Of a stretch of DNA of 64,000 bases, positions 35,005 to 43,273 are shown one piece after another. Every line of letters begins with the position of its first letter. Position 1 is the first letter of the stretch. The position numbers were made by a program, and so were the translations under genes. The stretch covers positions 62,001-126,000 of the forward strand of contig NZ_PJRO01000012.1 of the NCBI RefSeq assembly GCF_002858745.1, given 5' to 3'. Under the pieces are notes generated by a model. It searched no databases, had not been told where the DNA came from, and saw nothing but the letters and a program-made list of their open reading frames with translations. Source of the DNA: Mesorhizobium loti (lineage in GTDB: Bacteria; Pseudomonadota; Alphaproteobacteria; Rhizobiales; Rhizobiaceae).

Positions 35005-35205
35005 TCAATCCTTCCCCTGACTGCGCCCACGCAGCCAGAACACCATGAAGAAGGCGGCGACGAACAGAACTGCGAAAACGCCAGCCAGCGCCGTCGAGAA
35101 ATGGCCGATCGCCAGCATGATGGTCGGCAGATAATAAGCAGTCACGCCGAACAGCAGCATGATCGCCAGCGCCGCGATTGCAGCGCTCTTGTTTTCAGGA
35201 CTCAT
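35005..35205 (-). CDS. Small two-span membrane protein
   Basis: A 66-residue protein with two hydrophobic helices (about residues 9-30 and 36-58) and a basic tail, WLRGRSQGKD. No known family recognised. CGGAG lies 5 bases before the second of two adjacent ATGs (35205), which I chose. The stop is one base from the denD-like GTG, so the pair is probably co-transcribed and coupled. It follows the CDF gene by about 55 bases on the same strand. Confidence 0.7.
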   Translation of the reverse strand: MSPENKSAAIAALAIMLLFGVTAYYLPTIMLAIGHFSTALAGVFAVLFVAAFFMVFWLRGRSQGKD

Positions 35206-35260
35206 CATCACTCCGGACCAACCTGCACTTCCCGCCCGGATTGGTAGCACAGCCGACGCT

Positions 35261-36235
35261 CTAATGCAGGTGCCTGGGCTGCGATGTGACGCCACGGACC
35301 TGGTCGCGCGAACGACCATCTTCGGCGCGGCGATCGAATTCGATTTCCACGGTCGCATGGCTGATGCCGTGCTTGGTGAGCAGCCGGTGTTTGATGGCAT
35401 CGACGGCAATATGCGCGTCCAGTCCATCCATCAGGCTGGCATGCAGGGTTGCCATGCTGCGCGCGCCGTCGATCGACCACAGATGCACGTGATGAATGTC
35501 GCGGATACCTTTGATGGCCGTCTGCAGGTCCTGAACGATCATATCCCTGTCAAGACCGGCCGGCGTGCCCTCCAGCAGCACATGCGCGGCGGCGCGCATC
35601 AGGCTCCAAGCCGTTGACAGGATGAGAACCGCCACCAGAACCGACAGGATCGGATCGATTGGCGTCCAGCCGGTCGCCAGAATAATCAACGCGGCAACGA
35701 TTGCCGCCAGCGACCCAAGAAGATCGCCAAGCACATGCAGGAGAGCGCCTCGCATGTTGAGGCTTTCGCGGCTCCCTCCGTGCAGGATGACGAAGCTGGC
35801 GACGTTGACCACAAGTCCCAGTATGGCGACGACGAGCATTGGCCCCCCCAGTATGGGGGCTGGCACCTGGAATCGTTGCCAAGCCTCATAGCAGATCCAT
35901 ATGGCCACCAGAAAAATCGCAAGGCCATTGGTGTAGGCGACGAGTGTCTTGACCCTGCCATAACCATAGGTGTGCCGGCCTGTGGCTGGTTTGTCGGCGA
36001 GATGGAAGGCATACCACGCCAGCGCCAGCGCAATGGCGTCAGTGAACATGTGGCCGGCATCCGCAAGCAGTGCCAAAGAACCCGTGAGCATCCCGCCGAT
36101 TATTTCGGCGACCATGAATCCACCGGTCAGTATTGCAGCAATCAGCACGCGCTTCTTGTCTGAAGTTTCGTGCTGATGTCCTGCACCACCGTGATTGTGG
36201 TCACCGTCTGTGTGGGAATGATGCTCACGACCCAT
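35261..36235 (-). CDS. Cation diffusion facilitator (CDF) metal exporter, ZitB/DmeF-like
   Basis: A 324-residue inner-membrane metal/proton antiporter. The N-terminal His-rich tail (HHSHTDGDHNHGGAGHQHE) precedes six membrane helices. Helix II has ALLADAGHMFTDA and helix V has LLHVLGDLLGS, carrying the HxxxD/DxxHD-type metal-site residues. A cytoplasmic C-terminal domain ends at about residue 295. Zn, Co or Ni export is likely. Together with the nearby NicO gene it suggests a metal homeostasis locus. Confidence 0.93.
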   Translation of the reverse strand: MGREHHSHTDGDHNHGGAGHQHETSDKKRVLIAAILTGGFMVAEIIGGMLTGSLALLADAGHMFTDAIALALAWYAFHLADKPATGRHTYGYGRVKTLVAYTNGLAIFLVAIWICYEAWQRFQVPAPILGGPMLVVAILGLVVNVASFVILHGGSRESLNMRGALLHVLGDLLGSLAAIVAALIILATGWTPIDPILSVLVAVLILSTAWSLMRAAAHVLLEGTPAGLDRDMIVQDLQTAIKGIRDIHHVHLWSIDGARSMATLHASLMDGLDAHIAVDAIKHRLLTKHGISHATVEIEFDRRAEDGRSRDQVRGVTSQPRHLH

Positions 36236-36254
36236 CGGTCACCCCTCTTTGGGC

Positions 36255-36290
36255 GCCGAACTTAATTCAATCCATTTGGATATTAAAGTA
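36255..36290. promoter_or_regulatory. A/T-rich imperfect palindrome upstream of the CDF gene
   Basis: AATCCATTTGGAT sits within a longer imperfect repeat flanked by TTAAT and ATTAA, 20-55 bases before the CDF start. Metalloregulators often bind such sites, but I cannot assign a family. Confidence 0.3.
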
Positions 36291-36366
36291 TCGGATGATG
36301 GTCATACACTGAACTGTGCAAAAATTTTCCCGGCTAACAAAAACACATTATGAAGCCTAAATATAT

Positions 36367-37053
36367 CTAGGCCTGGAAATCCTCCAGACGGCACTTTTGC
36401 TGGCCTTGGTCGTCGAAATTGCTCGGATCGAGCCAGGCTTCGTAAGCCTTCTTCAGATCTGGCCATTCCTTGTCGATGATGGAATACCACGCTGTATCGC
36501 GATTCTCGCCCTTGACGACGAGGTTCTGGCGAAAAATACCCTCGAACTTGAAGCCGAATCGCTCCGCCGCCCGTTTTGAGGGCGCATTGTTGTTGTTGCA
36601 TTTCCATTCGTAGCGCCGATAGCCCAGATCGTCGAAAGCGTATTGCGCGAACAGGAACTGCGCCTCCGTCGCCGCCGGTTTGCGCGCGACCAGTGGTCCC
36701 CAATAAATATGGCCGATTTCGATGACGCCATGGGCCGGTTCGATACGCATCAGTGTCTGACGTCCGGCGACCTTGCCGCTCGCCTTGTCGATCACCGCGA
36801 AATACAGTGGGTCCGCGCTGGCTTCCGCCTTGTCCAGCCAGGGCTGGAAGTCCTCGCGTTTCTCAGGCGCGAATTCTGGCAACCAGCGGAAGCGGCCGTC
36901 GGCGTCGCTGACGGAAGACGCTTCGAACAATCCGTCGCCGTGGCGAGCGGCATCGAGCGGTTCAAGGCGCACATAACGCCCTTCGAGCACCTTGCGCGCG
37001 GGGCGCGGACGCGGCTGCCAGTTCTTCAGGTCCTCGGTCACCATCGGCTCCAT
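36367..37053 (-). CDS. GNAT-family acetyltransferase (RimJ/RimL-like)
   Basis: A 228-residue acetyltransferase of the RimJ/RimL subgroup, with GVIEIGHIYWGPLVARKPAA and YRRYEWKCNNNNAPSKRAAE, the latter typical of YdaF/RimL-like proteins. Substrate is unknown. Two ATGs, 37053 and 37044, are possible; neither has an ideal ribosome site, and the choice is tentative. It diverges from the aminotransferase gene across a 22-bp inverted repeat. Confidence 0.88.
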   Translation of the reverse strand: MEPMVTEDLKNWQPRPRPARKVLEGRYVRLEPLDAARHGDGLFEASSVSDADGRFRWLPEFAPEKREDFQPWLDKAEASADPLYFAVIDKASGKVAGRQTLMRIEPAHGVIEIGHIYWGPLVARKPAATEAQFLFAQYAFDDLGYRRYEWKCNNNNAPSKRAAERFGFKFEGIFRQNLVVKGENRDTAWYSIIDKEWPDLKKAYEAWLDPSNFDDQGQQKCRLEDFQA

Positions 37054-37060
37054 ATTAGGC

Positions 37061-37150
37061 GATTTCGAAGAATTATCGCATCTATGGGTGGTCACAAACC
37101 ATCTGTGATGCGACCTTTGGTCTAAATCGATGCAATAATTCTTCGAAATC
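37061..37150. promoter_or_regulatory. Divergent promoter region with 22-bp inverted repeat arms
   Basis: Arms at 37061-37082 and 37129-37150 match at 21 of 22 positions. Each contains TTCGAAGAATTAT and is separated by a 46-base spacer. The spacer holds a further palindrome, GACCTTTGGTC. The region is centred between two divergent genes. The AT-rich, repeated half-sites resemble Lrp/AsnC-type operators; the regulator is not identified. Confidence 0.65.
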
Positions 37151-37223
37151 ACCTTGTTTGACAGGGCCTCTCCACCCTTCCAAAAAACATCAGCCCGCAA
37201 CTAGCACCAGCTGGACCAACAAA

Positions 37224-38420
37224 ATGATCCACACAGTCCCTGCTTTCGACCGCCTCGGCGAAGAAAACGCTTTCGCCGTGCTTGCCCGCGCCACAGCGCT
37301 CTCCGAACAGGGACGCGACATCGTCAATCTCGGCATTGGCCAGCCGGATTTTCGCACGCCTGGGCACATTGTCGAGGCGGCAATCAAGGCATTGCGCGAC
37401 GGCCATCATGGCTACACGCCGGCCACCGGCTTGCCCGGCACGCGCGAAGCCGTCGCACGCCGCACGCTGACGACGACCGGAGTCGAGGTTTCACCGGACA
37501 ATGTGATGATCCTGCCCGGTGGAAAGCCGACCATGTTCGCCGCCATCCTGATGTTCGGCGAATCCGGCGCCGACATCCTTTATCCGGACCCCGGTTTCCC
37601 GATCTACCGGTCGATGATCGAATTCACCGGCGCGCGGCCTGTTCCAGTACCGATCCGCGAGGAAAACGGCTTCGCGTTTTCGGCCGAGGAGACGCTGGCG
37701 CTGATCACACCAGCCACGCGCCTACTCATCCTCAATTCGCCGGCCAACCCGACCGGAGGCGTTACCCCGCGCGCCGAGATCGAGAAGCTGGTGAAAGGGC
37801 TGGAGAAGCACCCGAACGTCGCCGTCCTCTCCGACGAGATTTACGACGTCATGACTTACGACGGCGAGGAACACACATCGCTGCTCCAGTTCCCGGAAAT
37901 CAGCGATCGGCTGATCGTGCTCAACGGCTGGTCGAAGACGTGGGCGATGACGGGCTGGCGGATGGGCTGGTCAATCTGGCCGAATGGAGAAAAAGGCGCG
38001 CATCTCTATGACAAGGTGCGCAAGCTTGCGGTCAACTGCTGGTCCTGCGTGAATGCACCCAGCCAATATGCGGGCATTGCGGCCATAGACGGCCCGCAGG
38101 ACGAGGTCGGAACCATGATGCGGGCCTTTGATCGCCGCCGCAAGATGGTGGTGGAGGGCCTTAATACGCTGCCGGGCATTTCCTGCATCACGCCGAAAGG
38201 CGCCTTCTACGCCTTCCCCAGCATTGCCGGCACCGGCTGGCCGGCCAAGAAACTGGCTTCCGCTCTGCTGGAGGAAGCCGGCGTGGCATTGATCGGCGGG
38301 CCGGATTTCGGCGTGCTCGGCGAAGGCTACATGCGGCTGTCCTATGCCAATTCGGAAGAGAACATACTCCGTGCGCTGGAGCGCATCGGTGACTTCCTTG
38401 CTGCGAACGCCAAGCCCTAG
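37224..38420 (+). CDS. Class I/II PLP-dependent aminotransferase
   Basis: A 398-residue fold-I aminotransferase. The PLP Lys is 238 in NGWSKTWAMTGWR; the substrate/cofactor motif NSPANPTGG is at 171-179. Overall it is aspartate/tyrosine aminotransferase-like, donor unknown. I chose the ATG at 37224; the upstream frame to 37158 runs into the promoter repeat. The Kazal-domain gene starts 11 bases after its stop. Confidence 0.92.
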   Translation: MIHTVPAFDRLGEENAFAVLARATALSEQGRDIVNLGIGQPDFRTPGHIVEAAIKALRDGHHGYTPATGLPGTREAVARRTLTTTGVEVSPDNVMILPGGKPTMFAAILMFGESGADILYPDPGFPIYRSMIEFTGARPVPVPIREENGFAFSAEETLALITPATRLLILNSPANPTGGVTPRAEIEKLVKGLEKHPNVAVLSDEIYDVMTYDGEEHTSLLQFPEISDRLIVLNGWSKTWAMTGWRMGWSIWPNGEKGAHLYDKVRKLAVNCWSCVNAPSQYAGIAAIDGPQDEVGTMMRAFDRRRKMVVEGLNTLPGISCITPKGAFYAFPSIAGTGWPAKKLASALLEEAGVALIGGPDFGVLGEGYMRLSYANSEENILRALERIGDFLAANAKP

Positions 38421-38431
38421 GAGGCCACAAC

Positions 38432-38743
38432 ATGAGACGCATCGTAGCCACCGGATTTGCGGCTTTCGCCTTACTTGGCGCGACCATCCTTCCGAGCCTT
38501 GCCGACGAGCCGGTCAGGGTCTGTGGCGGCATAAGGGGTCTCACCTGCGATGCCGGCCAGTTCTGCGAGTTTCCGGCCGAAACCCAGTGCGGCCGCGCTG
38601 ACCGCATCGGGACGTGCATGCCCAAGCCTGAGGTCTGCACGGAGGAATACCGGCCGGTCTGCGGATGCGACGGCAAGAGCTATGGCAATGACTGCGCACG
38701 CCGCGCAACAGGAACCGCGAAGCTCAAGGATGGGGAATGCTGA
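38432..38743 (+). CDS. Secreted Kazal-type protease-inhibitor domain protein
   Basis: A 103-residue exported Cys-rich protein. A signal peptide (about 1-24, ending SLA) precedes a Cys-rich segment and a Kazal-like domain (about 68-103) with VCTEEYRPVCGCDGKSYGND. Ten Cys in the mature part suggest several disulfides. Kazal domains inhibit serine proteases; here the target is unknown. It is 11 bases after the aminotransferase and has GGAGG upstream. Confidence 0.88.
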   Translation: MRRIVATGFAAFALLGATILPSLADEPVRVCGGIRGLTCDAGQFCEFPAETQCGRADRIGTCMPKPEVCTEEYRPVCGCDGKSYGNDCARRATGTAKLKDGEC

Positions 38744-38778
38744 CCCGCTCATCCTGAGTGAGCACGGAAAGTTGCTGA

Positions 38779-39534
38779 CTATCCTCGTCCCACCAATGGC
38801 ATCTTGGTCGCCATCACCGTCATGAACAGCACGTTGGCGTCGAGCGGCAGGCTCGCCATGTAGACAACTGCTTCCGCGACACGTTTCACATCCATCACCG
38901 CTTCCGCCGCAATCGTGCCGTTGGCCTGCGGCACGCCCACCGTCATGGGCACCGCCATATCGGTCAGCGCATTGCCAATATCGATCTGGCCGCAGGCGAT
39001 GTCGAAGGGGCGGCCGTCCAGCGCCAGTGTTTTGGTAAGGCCGGTGATTGCGTGCTTTGTGGCCGTGTAGGGGACTGAACCCGGCCGTGGCGCTTGCGCC
39101 GAAACCGATCCGTTGTTGATGATGCGGCCGCCCATCGGTGTCTGCCGGCGCATGACCGCAAAGGCCGCGCGCGCACACAGGAACGAGCCGGTCAGATTGA
39201 CCGCCACGACATCATTCCACACCTCGACCGGAATTTCGTCGATCGGCGTCGACTTGTAACCCATGCCGGCATTGTTGAAGAGCAGGTCCACACGCCCGAA
39301 GGCAGTAACGGTTTCCCTGAACAGGGCTTCGACCTGGTCCGGCTGGGTGATATCGCAGGCCACCGCCAATCCCCCGGCCTGGGTTTTGCCGGCTGCCGCG
39401 ATCGCCTCGTCCAGCAGCGCCTTGCGGCGACCGCAGAACACCGTGTTCCAGCCATCCTTCAGCAAGGCGGTAGCCACGCTCTTGCCGATGCCGGTGCCAG
39501 CGCCCGTGACGATTGCCGTGCCTTTGATTGTCAT
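38779..39534 (-). CDS. Short-chain dehydrogenase/reductase
   Basis: A 251-residue NAD(P)-dependent oxidoreductase with TGAGTGIG at about 11-18, NNAG at about 88-91, an NGS motif with the catalytic Ser, and YTATK (YxxxK). Substrate unknown. It converges on the Kazal gene and has a RIME-like repeat directly upstream of its start, so its promoter must lie in or beyond the repeat. Confidence 0.92.
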   Translation of the reverse strand: MTIKGTAIVTGAGTGIGKSVATALLKDGWNTVFCGRRKALLDEAIAAAGKTQAGGLAVACDITQPDQVEALFRETVTAFGRVDLLFNNAGMGYKSTPIDEIPVEVWNDVVAVNLTGSFLCARAAFAVMRRQTPMGGRIINNGSVSAQAPRPGSVPYTATKHAITGLTKTLALDGRPFDIACGQIDIGNALTDMAVPMTVGVPQANGTIAAEAVMDVKRVAEAVVYMASLPLDANVLFMTVMATKMPLVGRG

Positions 39535-39543
39535 GTCGTCCTC

Positions 39544-39641
39544 CTATAGCAATTTCAGCAAAAATGCGCAGCGGTTTTGCATCCACAATTACGCAAAAAC
39601 AAGGAGTTAGAGCGTTTCCGCGAAAAGCGGAAACGCTCTAG
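39544..39641. repeat. RIME-like palindromic repeat, copy 4 (reverse orientation)
   Basis: About 98 bp. The mirror image of the other copies: CTATAGCAATTTC first, then TTAGAGCGTTTCCG and CGGAAACGCTCTAG. It lies 9 bases upstream of the SDR start codon on the opposite side from the sRNA candidate. Confidence 0.85.
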
Positions 39642-39704
39642 GATGGAAAAGGCATGGCAAATGATGCCTGCGATGACAAGCGGCTGCAGGGCTATGAGCA
39701 GATC
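39642..39704. other. Short spacer without a gene
   Basis: Between the repeat and the sRNA terminator. No open frame with a ribosome site and no clear hairpin were seen. Confidence 0.4.
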
Positions 39705-39835
39705 AATAAAAAGGGCGGTCATTGGCGACCGCCCCTATCTGAACCAGCTTGGGAGGAGGAAAGCCGATCCGACTAATTAAAATGATGCGCCTGACTGGTT
39801 AACGAGAAGTGAATAAGCCTTGTCATGAACAACAA
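39705..39835 (-). ncRNA. Candidate trans-acting small RNA with anti-Shine-Dalgarno loop
   Basis: Read on the minus strand, CTTTCCTCCTCCC (39763-39751) sits in a region bounded by AACCAG (39800-39795) and CTGGTT (39747-39742), which can pair. The 3' end is an intrinsic terminator: GGGCGGTC/GACCGCCC stem and TTTTT. Anti-SD CCUCCUCCC-type motifs and a GC terminator are hallmarks of rhizobial alpha-r14 (NfeR-like) and AbcR-type sRNAs. The 5' end is undetermined; TGACA-17-TTAAC near 39818-39795 is a weak promoter. Confidence 0.55.
39708..39734 (-). terminator. Intrinsic terminator of the sRNA candidate
   Basis: Stem GGGCGGTC (39734-39727) / GACCGCCC (39720-39713) with loop GCCAAT, followed on the minus strand by TTTTT at 39712-39708. 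A perfect 8-bp GC-rich stem plus T-tract is a textbook Rho-independent terminator. No upstream minus-strand protein gene could use it. Confidence 0.8.
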
Positions 39836-39955
39836 CGGTGTGGGTACCACAGTCTCAAGATCGGTTTCATCTTGCTTCTAAAGAGCGCATCTGCTAGAAC
39901 ATAACAGGAACAAAGCCTGTTTGGGACAGGCACACCGCCTGCGAGGGGATTTGCC

Positions 39956-40423
39956 TTGGAGAATTGGCTTATTTATTGCGCTGCTTCTCTCATGTTTGCA
40001 GCAGGGGTTGTGCATGATGCGACCGCCAGCGACGCCGATCAGCAAATCATACTGCGCGGCGAATGCTTGCGATTGGTTGTTTCCGGAAGAGATCTCACGT
40101 CTGGTTGTGAGCCAATACTGATTTCGAGCAGCCCCTCAGTCGATAACATCCAGTTTCAGTTTGCGGTTAAAAACAGGGCGATCCTGACCATCGTCGGTAC
40201 CGATCTTCCAAATCCGACCGACGATACCGACCAGATCAAGCTGGTTCGCTATGAGCTGAATTTGGGTACCCAAGGAGTTCCACCAAGTGGAACGGAGGCG
40301 CTTGGCCAATGTACTTTCAACAATCCCTTCGCGGGAAAAATGACACTCAGTTGCGAAGGCACGGCGCAAGATAAGCCGCTTTCGATTGTGTTCGTCACCG
40401 ATGGCAGGGCGCCTCAGCAATAG
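39956..40423 (+). CDS. Hypothetical secreted protein
   Basis: A 155-residue product with an N-terminal hydrophobic segment (about 3-20) ending near ATA, so probably exported. The mature region is beta-rich with three Cys (LRGECLRLVV, TSGCEP, LGQCTFNNP). No family recognised. The start is TTG at 39956, with GAGGGG 7 bases upstream; no in-frame ATG is close. Somewhat lower GC than neighbours suggests a locally acquired or fast-evolving gene. Confidence 0.7.
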   Translation: MENWLIYCAASLMFAAGVVHDATASDADQQIILRGECLRLVVSGRDLTSGCEPILISSSPSVDNIQFQFAVKNRAILTIVGTDLPNPTDDTDQIKLVRYELNLGTQGVPPSGTEALGQCTFNNPFAGKMTLSCEGTAQDKPLSIVFVTDGRAPQQ

Positions 40424-40469
40424 GCGAAGACGCACCTTTCCTTCGGAGGCTCCTGCGCAACAACGGCAC

Positions 40470-41198
40470 CTACCACTTGGTGTTGGCGTCAGGTGCCGAC
40501 TCAGGCTCTTTCGCGGCCGAAACCGTCGCCTCGATGTGGTCGACCAGCTTGTCGTCCAGTCCGAGCCTTCCTGCCAGCATATCGAGATAACCGCGCTCGG
40601 CCCGCGTATCCGGCTCGATGGCCAGGCGCGAGGCGGTGTAGAGTTCGATCTTCTGCGCTTCGTTCCTCGCAGCCGAGGCGAGCGCGTCGATGTCGGCCGG
40701 TGCCGCCAGCGCTTCCTTCAGAAAGGCCGTTGCCTCGGCGCCGAGACCGGAAAGGCTGACCTTGTCGATGATCTTGCCACGTTCTTCCTCGTCGATGCGT
40801 CCATCGGCCTTGGCGGCGGCGATCATGGCGTGCACGATGGTGAGCGCGAACTCGCCCTCGCCTTGCGGCGCCTGCGCCGGGTCGAAGCTGTCGCCGGCCG
40901 GCGGCGGCAGAAGTTCCGGCTGCTTGCTTGCTTCGGCTGGCTGCTGGCCTGCCTTGTAGTTCTGGTAGGCCTTGTAGGCGAGCCCGCCAATGGCGGCGAG
41001 ACCGCCCAGTTTCACGGCTGTTCCAGTGACCTGGCGACCTGCGCCGGTGCCAAGCAGCACGGCCGCCAGCGCGCCGGCAGCGAGCGGATTGTCCTTCGCC
41101 ATCTGCACGGCTTGGCCTGCCTTGTCGCGTACTGTCCCGGCGGTGCCGGGGACCTGCGAACTCAGTAGATCGTCGAGAAGTTTCTTGGGGTCGAACAT
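40470..41198 (-). CDS. DUF533 (TerB-like) membrane-associated protein
   Basis: A 242-residue protein of the DUF533 family. A hydrophobic Ala/Gly-rich stretch (about 42-78, NPLAAGALAAVLLGTGAGRQ) is followed by a Pro/Gln linker and a C-terminal TerB-like helical domain (about 125-225, MIAAAKADGRIDEEERGKII). The acidic DGRIDEEE segment may bind metal. I chose the ATG at 41198, 6 bases after TGGAG. Function is unknown. Confidence 0.88.
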   Translation of the reverse strand: MFDPKKLLDDLLSSQVPGTAGTVRDKAGQAVQMAKDNPLAAGALAAVLLGTGAGRQVTGTAVKLGGLAAIGGLAYKAYQNYKAGQQPAEASKQPELLPPPAGDSFDPAQAPQGEGEFALTIVHAMIAAAKADGRIDEEERGKIIDKVSLSGLGAEATAFLKEALAAPADIDALASAARNEAQKIELYTASRLAIEPDTRAERGYLDMLAGRLGLDDKLVDHIEATVSAAKEPESAPDANTKW

Positions 41199-41308
41199 CA
41201 ATGGCTCCAGCTTGTCTCGGCGTTGATCCAGCAGAGGTAGGCCCGTCAAGGCGACATTACAATGACGTTCTAAAACTCGGCCCTGTCGGCAGCCGACAAA
41301 AAGCGCTG

Positions 41309-42232
41309 CTAGCTGCCGATATGCCGGCGATCACCACGCTGCTCCGCAAGTTCCACCTGGCGATGGCGCTCGGCATAACGGGCGCGGTCCTTGTCGCTGC
41401 GCGCTTCGTGGCAATGCCGACAGGAGATGCCAGGCTGATAGTGTGGCGAAGTGCGCTCCTGCGGTGTCAGTGGATGCCGGCAAGCCCGGCACAACTCCGC
41501 CTCGCCCTCTTCCAGCCCGTGCGAAACCGAGACGCGCTCGTCGAAGACGAAACACTCGCCTCTCCAGAGGCTCTCTTCCCGCGGCACATCTTCCAGATAT
41601 TTCAGAATGCCGCCCTTGAGGTGAAACACCTCATCGAAGCCAAGTGACTTCACATAGGCTGTCGCCTTCTCGCAGCGGATGCCGCCGGTGCAGAACATGG
41701 CGATCTTCTTGCCTTCGAGTTCCGCGCTATGCTCGCGCGCCCATTGCGGGAATTCGCGGAAACTCCTGGTATGAGGATCGACCGCATTTTCGAAGGTGCC
41801 GAGCGTCACTTCATAGTCGTTGCGCGTGTCAATCACGACGGTGCCCGGATCGGAAATCAAGGCGTTCCAGTCTCCCGCTTCGACATAAGTGCCAACGGCG
41901 CCAAGCGGGTCGATATCCTCCACGCCCATGGTGACGATTTCACGCTTCAGCCGCACCTTCATGCGATGGAACGGCATCTCCTCGGCGGAAGAATATTTGA
42001 CCTCCAGGCCGACGAACTCCGGCATTGCCTCCAGATAGGCGATGAGTTCGGCAATCGCTTCTTCACTGCCGGCGACGGTGCCGTTGATGCCTTCATGCGC
42101 CAGAAGCAGCGTGCCCTTGATGTCACGCGCACAGCAGAAGGCGGCCAGCGGCTGGCGCAACGCCTCATGGCGATCGAAGCGCGCAAAGCGATAAAGCGCG
42201 GCAACGCGGAAAGGGGAAGTGGACAGGTTCAT
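41309..42232 (-). CDS. trhO: tRNA uridine(34) hydroxylase TrhO (rhodanese domain, UPF0176)
   Basis: TrhO catalyses oxygen-dependent 5-hydroxylation of wobble U34 in tRNA. The 307-residue product has an N-terminal acylphosphatase-like domain, a rhodanese domain with CTGGIRC (Cys181 and Cys187), and a C-terminal Cys-rich tail (CRACRHPL and CRHCHEA). I chose the ATG at 42232; the frame is open upstream but unlike the family. It diverges from the muramidase gene. Confidence 0.92.
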   Translation of the reverse strand: MNLSTSPFRVAALYRFARFDRHEALRQPLAAFCCARDIKGTLLLAHEGINGTVAGSEEAIAELIAYLEAMPEFVGLEVKYSSAEEMPFHRMKVRLKREIVTMGVEDIDPLGAVGTYVEAGDWNALISDPGTVVIDTRNDYEVTLGTFENAVDPHTRSFREFPQWAREHSAELEGKKIAMFCTGGIRCEKATAYVKSLGFDEVFHLKGGILKYLEDVPREESLWRGECFVFDERVSVSHGLEEGEAELCRACRHPLTPQERTSPHYQPGISCRHCHEARSDKDRARYAERHRQVELAEQRGDRRHIGS

Positions 42233-42391
42233 ATCAGCTGCCCTACCGCCTTGGTCGAAAATTTTCAATGCAAGCCGGAAAGACCAAGGATTACAGGTGC
42301 ATCGACCACCGTAGCCCGCCATCGGCCCGATAGTCATCCGCGATCGACAGGTCGTTTGACAACGGCTCTCGTCAGAGAGAGTAAGAATCGC

Positions 42392-43273
42392 ATGTTTAGC
42401 AAGCACACAGCGGACGAAATCGAAAAGACGGCGCGCGAGTTCGGGCTCGAACCCAAAGCTCTGCTTGCCATTGCCGAGGTGGAAAGTGCCGGTCAGGTCT
42501 TCGCCAAGATCGAGGGACGCAACGAACCGCTGATCCGGTTCGAAGGGCATTATTTTGATCGCCGGCTTTCGGGCGCCAGACAGGAAGGGGCGCGCGCGGC
42601 AGGCCTCGCCTCTCCCACCGCCGGCATGGTCGCCAATCCGCGCAGCCAGGCTGCACGCTGGCAATTGATCGAACAGGCAGCGGAGATCGACCGTCAGGCT
42701 GCCTATGAATCAACATCCTGGGGTCTCGGACAGGTCATGGGCGCGCACTGGCAGTGGCTGGGTTTCGATGCCGTCGACGGCCTTGTCGAAGAAGCGCGCT
42801 CCGGAGCCGGCGGCCAGGCGCGGCTGATGGCGCGCTATATCGACAAATCCGGGCTGACCGCGGCGCTGAACGCCCACGACTGGGAGGCCGTTGGCCATGG
42901 CTACAATGGTCCCGGTTTTGCCAAGAATGGCTACCACCTGAAACTCGCAGATGCTTACAGGCAGCAGATCGAAGGACCAGCGCCAGGCGATCGGCTGATG
43001 AAGATCGGTTCGCGCGGCGAACTGGTCACCGAGTTGCAGGAAGCTTTGGTTGCCCTAGGCTATGTTGTCGACACGGACGGCATCTACGGACCTGGAACGG
43101 CCAGTGCAGTGAGCAGATTTCAGGAACAACATGGTCTCGCCGCCGATGGCATTGCCGGTCAGGCGACCCAGGCAACCGTCGACAAGGCGTTGCGGGCAGC
43201 CAAGGACGGATCGTCTTTTTGGGACTGGCTGGCAAGGCTTGTCGGCTGGATTTGGAAATCACGTCGTGCGTGA
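42392..43273 (+). CDS. N-acetylmuramidase (PF11860) with C-terminal peptidoglycan-binding domain
   Basis: A 293-residue endolysin-like enzyme. Residues 1-195 form the N-acetylmuramidase domain (LLAIAEVESAGQVFAK with the likely catalytic Glu, STSWGLGQVMGAHWQ, GYNGPGFAKNGYH). Residues 205-265 are a PG_binding_1 repeat (GSRGELVTELQEALVALGY). A C-terminal hydrophobic tail WDWLARLVGWIW may associate with membranes. No signal peptide. There are no other phage genes nearby; it could be a domesticated phage lysin or a wall-remodelling enzyme. Confidence 0.88.
   Translation: MFSKHTADEIEKTAREFGLEPKALLAIAEVESAGQVFAKIEGRNEPLIRFEGHYFDRRLSGARQEGARAAGLASPTAGMVANPRSQAARWQLIEQAAEIDRQAAYESTSWGLGQVMGAHWQWLGFDAVDGLVEEARSGAGGQARLMARYIDKSGLTAALNAHDWEAVGHGYNGPGFAKNGYHLKLADAYRQQIEGPAPGDRLMKIGSRGELVTELQEALVALGYVVDTDGIYGPGTASAVSRFQEQHGLAADGIAGQATQATVDKALRAAKDGSSFWDWLARLVGWIWKSRRA

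Noticed and set aside
42392..43273. The muramidase as evidence of a prophage
   Set aside because: No holin, capsid, integrase or attachment-site duplication is nearby; PG-binding muramidases also occur as lone chromosomal genes.
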